This document shows, piece after piece, positions 56,041-64,000 of a DNA stretch of 64,000 bases. The notes below the pieces were generated by a model, which saw only the letters and a program-made list of their open reading frames with translations, was not told the DNA's origin and searched no databases. The stretch comes from Terfezia claveryi. Lineage: Eukaryota > Ascomycota > Pezizomycetes > Pezizales > Pezizaceae. The translations under genes and the position numbers were made by a program. The stretch covers positions 496,001 through 560,000 of the forward strand of contig WHUX01000017.1 in assembly GCA_015179025.1 (NCBI GenBank), written 5' to 3'. Every line of letters begins with the position of its first letter. Within the stretch, counting starts at the first letter, position 1.

Positions 56041-56751
56041 TTGTCTGCATTTTCTGTGTATTCCGCTTCTTCTATTGTTGACGAGTCTCGCTTGTTCAGC
56101 GAGTATTTTGTTGTATCTATCTCTCTCAATATCAATGATAGAACAATCATCACGTCAGCCCTTATAGATTGCGGAGCCTCAGGAATTGCATTCATTGACC
56201 AGGCCTTTGTCAGTAAATTCTCCATTCCCATGTCAAAGCTCAAAACCCCCTGTGTTCTGGACGTCATCGACGGTCGGCCCATCTCCTCTAGCGATATCAC
56301 CGATATTGCATGCGTGCCTGCCCTGGTCGGGGATCACTTCGAAGCAAACCTCCCAATGTTCGTGACAAAGCTCAAATACCCGATTGTCCTTGGAATCCCC
56401 TGGCTTAGAATGCATGATGTATCGGTCAGCTTCGGCTCCTACACCCTGCAGTTCAACAGCCAATATTGCAAAAAGCACTGCCGGAATCCAAAGGCCACCA
56501 TCATTGGGTTGTGTGCTATGCCCGCCCCGATAATCCACCCGACCCAGGTGGTGCACCTGCCTGCACACCTCGATGCCAATTCCCCTGTCCCCCTGGTTTC
56601 CCCTATGCCCTCAGGCTTCCCGTGCTCCCGGTTTCCCCAGTGCCCCTTGCCTCCCCTGGCTCTCCTGGCTCTCCTGGTCTCCCAAAGCCCCTCAATGTTA
56701 GCTTTATCGGGGCAGGGGCTTTCGCTTACCTCACCAGGAGGCACAAGCTGA
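56041..56751 (+). pseudogene. Aspartic protease region of A2
   Basis: The frame contains ITSALIDCGASGIAFIDQAF, where DCGAS replaces the common D-S/T-G-A, then [19 protein letters not shown], the second strand and flap layout of Ty3/gypsy retropepsins. It lies in a different frame from gag and changes frame again near 56650 in a Pro/Ser-rich linker. Confidence 0.75.
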
Positions 56752-58184
56752 AGGCTCATGCCCTGTCCATACATGAGGTGAACCTGGAAATCAACAAGAT
56801 GCGGCCTAAGGAGGAGTGGAAGGCCATGGTCCCAGATGAATATCACGAGTTCATTGATCTGTTCTCGGAAAAAGCCGCGGAGAAGCTAGCGCCCCACCGA
56901 CCATATGACCACACAATTCCACTGGTAGAGGGTAAGACCCTCCCCTATGGCCCCCTTTACGGAATGTCCCGGGTAGAGCTGGAGGCCCTGAAGAAATACC
57001 TGGAGGAAAACCTCAACAAGAGCTTCATTCGCCATAGCTCTTCCCCAGCGGGTGCCCCTGTGCTGTTTTGAAAAAATCGGACAGTTCTCTATGGTTGTGT
57101 GTGGATTATCGGGGGCTGAACGAGATAACGGTCAAGAACAGGTACCCCCTGCCTCTAATTTAGGAGATATTAGCCAGGCTTTCCAAGGCCAAATAGTTCA
57201 CCAAACTGGATTTGAGGGGGGCATACAACCTGGTACGGATCGCCGAGGGGAGGAGTGGAAAACTGCCTTCCGAACTCGTTATGGCCACTTTGAGTATAAT
57301 GTTATGCCTTTTGGGTTGACTAACACCCCGGCCTCTTTCCAGCACTTTATCAATAACACCCTGCGAGACTTTCTGGATGTGTTCTGCACGGCCTACCTTG
57401 ACGATATCCTGATCTATTCGGATACCCTGGCAGAGCACAGAATCCATGTCCGTCAAGTGTTGGAAAAGCTGGAGCAAACCGGATTGTACCTCAAGCCCGA
57501 GAAGTGCGAGTTTCATGTACAGGAGGTCAAGTATCTAGGGTTAATCATCACAATGGAAGGCATCAGGATGGACCCTGCCAAGGTCACCGCTGTCCAGGAA
57601 TGGCAAATCCTAGCAAATCTCAAGGTCGTCCAAGCCTTTCTGGGGTTCACTAACTTCTACCGATGGTTCATTCTAGAGTATTCGAAGATTGTAGCCCCCC
57701 TCACCGCCCTGATCAAAAAAGACCGGCATTTCGACTGGAATCCTGAAGCCCAATCTGCCTTCCAGAACCTCAAGGAAGCCTTCTGCTCAGCACTGATCCT
57801 TACCCATTTCAACCCTGACTAGGAGTGTATTGTCGAAACCGATGCTTCCGACTATGTCTTTGCGGGAATCCTGTCCCAGAACACAACAATGGCATCCTCC
57901 ACCCAGTAGCATACTTCTCAAAAAAGCACTCCCCAGCTGAGTGCAACTACGAGATTTATGATAAAGAGCTGATAGCCATTGTGCGGGCATTCGAGGAGTG
58001 GAGGCCACACCTAGAGTCAGCCAAGGGAATTATCGAGGTATTGTCCGATCATAAGAACCTTGAGTATTTCACCACCACCAAGCTGCTTAACCAAAGGCAA
58101 GCTAGGTGGTCGGAGTTCTTATCTCGGTTCAACTTCAAGATCAGATACCGGCCAGGAAAGGCTGGGGCAAGCCCGATGCATTAA
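56466..58184 (+). pseudogene. Reverse transcriptase-RNase H of A2
   Basis: After [20 protein letters not shown] the RT reads [12 protein letters not shown], then FTKLDLRGAYNLVRI (with a stop just before it), NVMPFGLTNTPASFQ, and the catalytic YLDD in FCTAYLDDILIYSD. RNase H follows with [15 protein letters not shown] and [14 protein letters not shown], then [10 protein letters not shown]. Frame changes near 57060, 57900 and 58110 and several TAG/TGA codons interrupt it. Confidence 0.9.
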
Positions 58185-58339
58185 CCCGGAGATCAGGAGA
58201 TCTCCCTAAAGGGGGGGATGAAAGGCTAAAATACCAAAATCAGGTGGTATTGAAGCCCGAAAACCTTGATCTGGCGGCCAATGTCCTTGCTGATGCTGAG
58301 GCTGACCTCCAACAACTAATGAGACAGGCATATGAGGAC

Positions 58340-59347
58340 GACCCCCTAGCCAAAGAAATTATCGCCGCAGTGGATTCCGACTAGCGCCGCCACCCCAAAA
58401 TCTCCCTGGCCGAATGTACCATCCAGGAAGGCCTCCTTTACTACCTCGAATGGCTCTATGTGCCGGAAGGAGATCTGCGCCTGCAATTGATCAAGGAACA
58501 CTATGATACTCCAGCGGCAGGCTACCCGGAAGTGGCTAAAACGTTGGAATTGCTGGTCAGGGAATATACATGGATAGACCAGTGGAAGGACGTGGAGCGG
58601 TACGTACGGAACTGCCATGTTTACAATCGTGCTAAGCCTGCCTGCCACACCCCATATGGCACTCTGAAGCCCTTGGATATCCCGGATCAGCCGTGGCTGC
58701 ACCTGACTATGGATTTCGTGATGGAATTGCCGGAAGACTCGGGATTCAATGCCATCTTGATGGTGGTAGATCAGTTGACGAAAATGAGGCATGTTATACC
58801 TTGCCGGGATACCTGCTCTGCCCCAAAGTTAGCCAATCTCTACCTCAATAACGTATTCCGATACCATGGCCTCCCCAAATCAATCGTATCCGACCGTAGC
58901 CCCCAGTTTACCTCAGAGTTCTGGCAAGCCTTCTGCGAACTTCTAGGGATCAAAGTACGTATGTCAACGGCATATCACCCCCAGACGGACGGCCAATTGG
59001 AGAGGATGAACGCCATTATGGAACAATATCTGTGGGCCTTTGTCAATTACCAGCAGGATAACTGGGTTTCGTTGCTGGCCACCTACGAATTTACCGCAAA
59101 CAACTAGTTCTCGGAATCCTCCAAAACCTCGCCTTTCCTGGCTAACTACAGTTGGCACTCCCAGTTCGTAGATGCCCTGGCACCCCTGCAAAAAGCCAGA
59201 AAAGATGCCCCAGCCAAGGAGTTCGCAGTCGGAATTGCTGAACTCAACCGTACCCTGAAAGCCGAGCTGGGATATGCACAAGCCAGGCAAGCTGAGTATG
59301 CCAATGGATCACGACTGCCAGCCCCCAGATACCAGCCAGGAGACAAG
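58340..59347 (+). pseudogene. Integrase of A2
   Basis: The zinc-binding part is damaged: EHYDTPAAGYPEVAKTLEL has Tyr at the second His position, and NCHVYNRAKP has Tyr at the second Cys. The core keeps LTMDFVMELPEDSGFNAI (Asp), IVSDRSPQFTSEFWQ (Asp) and YHPQTDGQLERMNAIMEQYL (Glu region). A TAG follows TANN at 59107. Coding similarity continues in frame (SWHSQFVDALAPLQKARKD). Confidence 0.85.
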
Positions 59348-59767
59348 GTGTGGCTCTCCAGCCGGCACTTCCGAACAGAACGCCCCTCCCGCAAGCTGGA
59401 TCATAAGTTCCTGGGCCCCTTTGAGGTATTGGTAGCTGTGGGAACTCACGCCTATCGATTGAGGTTTCCCAAAAACATCAAACGGTACCCGGTTGTTTAT
59501 GTCTCCGAGATCGAGCTCGCTGTGGATAACCCTCTCCCAAGACAGACACACCCCCCACCCCCTCCAGTGGTTATCGAAGGTGAAGAGGAATGGGAGGTGG
59601 AGGAGGTATTAGACTCGTGGAAGAGATATGGGTATTTGCAGTATAAGGTCAAATGGCTGGGGGATGTAGAGTCGACCTGGCAACCCACCGAAGATCTGGA
59701 AAATGCACCGGACTTGGTCGTCCTGTTCCACCAGCGTTACCCCCGGAAGCCCCGCCCTGCCCCATGA
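59348..59767 (+). pseudogene. Integrase tail and chromodomain of A2
   Basis: The open frame holds VWLSSRHFRTERPSRKLDHK and FLGPFEVLVAVGTHAYRL, the GPF-like integrase C-terminal fold. Then WEVEEVLDSWKRYGYLQYKV, KWLGDVESTWQPTEDLENAP and a basic end follow, a chromodomain. It stops at a TGA at 59765-59767, about 195 bp before the 3' LTR. Confidence 0.85.
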
Positions 59768-59962
59768 TGTTCTTGTCGTCCTGGAATTAGTTATTAGGGA
59801 TGTTATTGTCGTTATTGTCGTAGTTATTATTGGTACATACTCCCGGCGTTGGGGTTGTATTATGGGGTATTGGTTACTCGTCCGCCTTGTTTGTTTGTTT
59901 TTCTTGCCTTGCCTTTTCGCCTTGCTTTTCATCGCTGGGGCTCTAAGCCTAAAGGGGGATAG

Positions 59963-60465
59963 TGTCACAACCGTCCTTTCCTAGCCGGGTTTGAGAGCCA
60001 GACGGGATTCCGTCGTCCGACTCTCGTTATTGTTGATTGATATCGTTGTTATCTCTGCTCCCGAGATAAGGGGTCTCGGGAACCTTATTCCTTCCGGTGG
60101 CCTTGGCCAGGAAGGAAGCCTGTATATATAGCTTGCTCTCTCCGCCCTCTCGTTAGATTCCCATCCAACGTCTTGTATATCCAATACAGGGCCTTGCTTC
60201 TCTCCACGTTGGTGCATCTCCCTTATGCACCTCCTTGCCTTGCCTCGCCTTGTCTCTGCAGCCCAGCTGCCTCCCTTGACACACGTGGCAACTGCTTCTG
60301 CATGTCTCGTGTCCCTTGCCCTCTGCTTCTCTTGCCTCTTGCCCTTGCCTCCCGTCTCAGCCTCCCCCTGGTCACATATGTAGCGTTCCTACGTGTTTGT
60401 TATCCTAGCCTTGCCCTTTCCCCAGCGTACCCCTTGGTCGCCTTGCCCCCAGAGCCGTCGTTACA
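59963..60465 (+). repeat. 3' LTR of A2
   Basis: 503 bp, the same boundaries as the 5' copy. It follows the AAAGGGGGATAG tract. Confidence 0.95.
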
Positions 60466-60470
60466 TACTG

Positions 60471-61462
60471 TCAAATGATCCTCATAAGGGTAGAACATGG
60501 CTTAAGGAATGTCGCTGGATTATTATCTAATATGAGCCACATCGGAAATAATTATTTCCCTCTCCTATATGCTTATTAGCTTGTTCTAAATGACCTACTA
60601 ATTCTATATTGAGATCTCTAGATCTGCTAAGTCTTAGATCTTGAGCAACATGCTTCTAGCTAGGCTTCTAAGGCCCCGAATAAGCCTATAAGGTATCGAA
60701 CAAGCTTAAAGCTTAAAAGCCCTATCTGAGCTTGAAGCTCAAAGACCCTTCCCTACCTTAAGTGAAGACTCAAACGAGCACTGCAAGTGCTGAACACCCA
60801 AACAAATGCCATGAGTACACAAATAAACAAGACTCCCCTCTTGCATTGGCAAGTCGGGTTGGATAGCTGGGAAAGCATGCATTGAACCTTTTCCTGTGAT
60901 GTTAGCTTTTTCCCACAGGGTTTTGCTACACAGAGGTTTTTAATAGCAATGGTATGTGGGAATACCCCCCCCCCTATGAGATGTTCTAGATCTATAATCC
61001 ATATATATGTTGTACCTCATGTTGAGATACCTAGTCTGATGTTTATGTTCTAGCATGATGCTACTAAGTTTGAGAGAATACCTCCTTCCTTCTGAACTAC
61101 CCTAACCTATAGGTAGCCATGCCACCAGAGTTGCAATATCGTTGAAGGGCCCATGTCCAAAGATGCTTAAGAGCGGACATAGAGTTAAGGCCAACAATAC
61201 ATGAGCACCAGAGTCGCAATATCATTAAGGGGTCCATTTCTAAAGATGTTTAAGAGCGGACATAGAGTTAAGACCAACAATACGTGAGCACCAGATATGC
61301 AATACAGTTGAGGCGCCTATGTTCTGGTTAGGCCGAAAGACCAACATACTTGAGCAAAGAGATATGCAATACCATTGGGGTTTTTACCTCTGTATGGAGT
61401 AGGGTGAAATAAGGGTTGGTGAAGTTGGTCGTTCAGGGCGCCCTCTAGCAGAGGGAAAGTAC
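60471..61462. other. Internal noncoding part of element B
   Basis: No coding motif is present. It holds the 83-bp tandem repeat described separately and a C-run at about 60966-60974. The right end has a purine-rich stretch, GCAGAGGGAAAG, next to the LTR. Confidence 0.6.
61123..61380. repeat. 83-bp tandem repeat inside element B
   Basis: Units start at about 61123, 61206 and 61289 with CACCAGAG(T/A)..GCAATA and contain AAGAGCGGACATAGAGTTAA and CCAACAATAC. A fourth, shorter unit begins near 61355. The first two are close to identical and the later ones decay. Confidence 0.85.
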
Positions 61463-61740
61463 TGTTACGGCTGAGATTATATAGACCGGGCTGACAACCA
61501 CCTAATGGTGGGTAGCCTGAAGTCAACCCCGCTTTCCTATATATATGCCTACTTCTTATATCTAGTTATTGCTCTCTAAGACTTGAGTAAAGTTTTGTAT
61601 CGCTGGGTTACTTTGAATGAAGCTATTATTCTTCACACATTGTGCACCCAGTTAGGCCCGAGCAAGTGATTATGCCTTTGTACATTCTAAATATCGATAT
61701 TCCGACAGATATCATCATGATCGCTAGCTCGCCCCTAACA
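61463..61740 (+). repeat. Right LTR of element B
   Basis: 278 bp. Differences from the left copy are almost all transitions (for example GACCAGG versus GACCGGG, and CCCGATGG versus CCTAATGG). Confidence 0.9.
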
Positions 61741-61745
61741 TGCTA

Positions 61746-62112
61746 CAGAGTTATTCATGGGATAAGGCAAGACAAGGGGATGTACAAGGGGGTACACCTT
61801 CGTAGAGAGAGGTAAGGTCTATATTAGGATACAAGACATTGGATAGGGATCCAACGACAGTATGCGAGACAAAGGCTATATATACATAATTCTTGTCAGA
61901 GCAATGGAGGGAATAAGCTTCCTAAGATCCCTATCTTAGGAGCCAAGCAAGGTAACAATAATCTATCACCTGCGATCACAGGTGATAACAAAGACATAAT
62001 GGCAATAACCCATCACCTGTGATTGCAGGTGATAACAAAGGCAACAATAGCAATAACCCATCACCTGCAATCGCAGGTGATATCAAAGACAACTGAGCAT
62101 ATAGTTGTGACA
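61746..62112 (-). mobile_element. 5' part of the A3 LTR, beyond element B
   Basis: Read on the minus strand from 62112 it begins TGTCACAACTAT, like the A2 LTR start TGTCACAACCGT. It then shares GATAGGGATCTTAGGAAGCT, the TGTATATATAGC block and a GTTGGATCCCTATCCAA block with A2. It ends at the element B target site, where 53889 continues the same LTR. The reassembled LTR of about 570 bp is longer than the A2 LTR because of three hairpin units. Confidence 0.7.
61965..62081. repeat. Three hairpin-forming units in the A3 LTR
   Basis: Imperfect palindromes ATCACCTGYRATYRCAGGTGAT lie at 61965-61986, 62012-62033 and 62060-62081, spaced 47-48 bp apart by related AACAAAGNC..AATAACCC sequence. In A2 the corresponding LTR region has no such units. 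Confidence 0.85.
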
Positions 62113-64000
62113 ATTAGTAGTAGAACTTGAATTACTACATTATAGATATAATAAACTTCTAACTACCAACTAGTTCTTTTATTCTTTACTATATACTACC
62201 TTTTTGGATAGCTTTAGTCTATACTACAACTCATATCATTATCTAGCTAAAGTCTATATTATTCTATTTAATTTACCTTTATATTTACAGAAGAAGATTC
62301 AAAATATTTTTATACTAATATTAGCTCCCTTTAGAAGTAATAAAACTAATATATCAGCTGCTCTCTAGCCTAACTATATAAGAATAGATAAAGGTACTAC
62401 TATTAGACTGTTGGATGGTTTTGGCACTAAATTTATATAGATGTTTTATATTATATATTATAGAGATATGCTGTAATAAAATAAACTAACCAGAATCAAA
62501 TTTTATAAAGCTGACTATAGCTATTTGAGCTACCTGATATCAAAAGAGGAATTTGGTAATCTTAGAATTGACACTTAGCCTCAAAGGTACTACCTTTTCC
62601 TTATATATTAACTAAGGAAAGATATTACCTATATTAACTGAGGAAAGATATTACTTAAATCAAAACTAAGATTTATTTAAACCAATTCTTACTAAAAATT
62701 AGACTTAATTCTAATGGTCTACTTATAGCTTTATATTATCTATGTCTGGACCCACTCACATTAATTCTTCATAATTCATTATATATAGAATACTATATTT
62801 AGAAATACTTCTAGGAGTACCGTGATCTTATTGAGGTTTTTGGAACTACTAGGGAAATTATATATCAACTGGCCTAGGAGACAATTGAGCTTCTATACTA
62901 ATGGGGGTACTTCCAAAATCTGATATCTTATAAAAGCTTCATGAACTTTAGTAAAAATACTTAAATTATATGTCTTAACTCTTTTATACTGATATGATTA
63001 TTCAAACTTCTAGGAGATCACTTCCAACCAAGTATTAAAAGAGATCTAGCTTTACTTCTGATAGAAATACCCTTACCTAATAAAACTCTTTACTAGTGAA
63101 TTTATAATAACTTTATTTTTGTAGCCAATAAACTTCTGATTGCTGTTTCTTTAATATTTAAGCCAAAGATTATAGTAGAAAAGAGAGTCATGGTCACTCA
63201 AATAGTTTTACAGGTATGTACCATATTCTAATTGGTTGTGAAAGGCCTTTAATTCTTAGCCAAACTTAAAAATAAGTAGAAAGTCCTAAATATGTATATT
63301 CTATTATACTATTATGAAAACATACAAATATATAGGACTATTTAGAACGTAGCTTACATTATAGGGGAGTAGAAATACAAGTACTTCAAATAGTATGCAC
63401 TATATACCAACTATAAGAAGAATGACTTCTAGCTACTTTAGACTGTTAATCTCTTATAAATGCTTTATAATATAATTGATAGCTTATATAAGGCTTACTC
63501 TATTTATAGTACTATCATTAATACTATGAATCAAATTATGGAAGCTTGTTTATGCATCAAACATACTATCACTCTACAATTTATGGTTTCTATATTTTTT
63601 ACAAATAGATATAAATACTTTATAGATTATACTGACAGCTCTCATAATTATGTAAAATTTAAAAAAAAAAAGATAGTCTATGACTCCTAAGACTTATAGG
63701 ATATAACTCAAATAGTATTAGTATATAAATAAATATATAGTATAGATCTCTGGCTTTTGTCTAAGTACAATCTCTGATTTTAGGGCTTATTTATAGTTAT
63801 TATTAATGAGAAAGATCATAAAAAGAACTGTAAACATTAGAAAATCTTTATAGGTACTACTATTATTCAAGTATGTTTGCCATTGGATTCAAACACTATT
63901 TTTAAGGAAGGCTCTGCCTATATACCAAGAATATTTACTATATAGGTTAGTTAGCTGATATGAGTATTATTTTAGGTTGTTATTCTGCAATAAAATATGC
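62113..64000. other. AT-rich segment without recognisable genes
   Basis: Stops are dense in all frames and TA-rich words dominate. Weak gag-like composition (repeated Lys/Tyr/Ile blocks after ignoring stops) suggests a heavily mutated retroelement, but no diagnostic motif survives. A frame of 76 codons at 63460-63690 has no known motif. Confidence 0.3.

Larger units (their letters stand above)
54241..60465 (+). mobile_element. Family-A chromovirus A2, full-length 6.2 kb
   Basis: LTRs of 503 bp each (54241-54743 and 59963-60465) run TGTCACAACC to CGTCGTTACA and differ at about 20 sites, mainly transitions. AAAGGGGGATAG before the 3' LTR is the polypurine tract. The internal order is gag, protease, RT, RNase H, integrase and chromodomain. 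Flanking pentamers CACTA (54236-54240) and TACTG (60466-60470) each differ from CACTG by one transition. Stops and frame changes in gag and pol make it non-functional as read. Confidence 0.9.
53895..61740 (+). mobile_element. Element B: TRIM-like LTR element carrying nested element A2
   Basis: Two 278-bp LTRs (53895-54172 and 61463-61740) start TGTTACGG and end CCCCTAACA. The internal sequence without the nested A2 is only about 1.06 kb (54173-54240 plus 60466-61462) and has no coding motif. It is therefore a non-autonomous, TRIM-like element of about 1.6 kb. It sits inside the A3 LTR. The flanking pentamers TACTG (53890-53894) and TGCTA (61741-61745) differ by two transitions from a common TGCTG, and the A2 LTR reads GGCTG at the same site. 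Orientation was set by TG...CA and a purine-rich AGAGGGAAAG before the right LTR. Confidence 0.75.

Overview
The window reads as nuclear DNA of a filamentous ascomycete (Pezizomycotina). The evidence is short GT-AG introns of about 50 bp with CTAAC/CTAAA branch sites, a NOD-like receptor (NLR) of hydrolase/NB-ARC/TPR type, a DUF6601-like membrane protein, Crinkler/RHS-type NTPases, and Ty3/gypsy chromoviruses, a LINE relic and a pogo/Fot1 relic. A transposon-rich genome such as a truffle or morel relative would fit, but the genus is a guess. No rRNA, tRNA or CRISPR array was recognised. Many nominal ORFs start at TTG, CTG or GTG, so starts here were moved to ATG or to splice acceptors where possible.

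Layout. 0-2 kb: repeat-rich DNA with a 40-bp tandem array. 2-7.4 kb: one apparently intact gene (SAM domain + RHS-type P-loop NTPase + nuclease-like C-terminus, 2791-4816) among broken patatin-like and DUF3723-like genes. 7.4-9.7 kb: an unknown gene and a broken membrane-protein gene. 10.6-11.7 kb: gag fragment of chromovirus family A (copy A1). 12.3-15.2 kb: a nuclease-like gene, a minisatellite and a broken Crinkler-type NTPase. 15.3-18 kb: a 23-bp minisatellite array carrying two LINE 3' ends that face each other. 18-25 kb: gene-poor DNA with a pogo relic and a degenerate repeat ORF. 25.9-27.3 kb: a clean single-exon gene for a disordered protein. 28.9-32.2 kb: NLR-1, complete in architecture but broken by stops. 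33.8-34.8 kb: DUF6601-like gene. 35-39.7 kb: no genes seen.

39.7-62.1 kb is a nest of insertions. NLR-2 (minus strand, 51507 to 39728) keeps its ARC-end and TPR coding sequence but is split by a 250-bp TA-flanked MITE and by an 8.9-kb chromovirus (element C) with a perfect 5-bp target duplication. Its upstream end is joined to a decayed family-A chromovirus (A3). The LTR of A3 is split by a small TRIM-like element (B, 278-bp LTRs), and B is split by another family-A copy (A2, 503-bp LTRs). Beyond 62.1 kb is AT-rich DNA without recognisable genes.

Many stop codons in the NLR and transposase relics sit where CAA or CAG glutamine codons are expected, and differences between LTR copies and between target-site duplications are mostly transitions. 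This looks like repeat-induced point mutation (RIP) or cytosine deamination. The window therefore combines immune-receptor-like genes, Crinkler/RHS-type NTPases and layered transposons. I see no operon-like cooperation between the genes.
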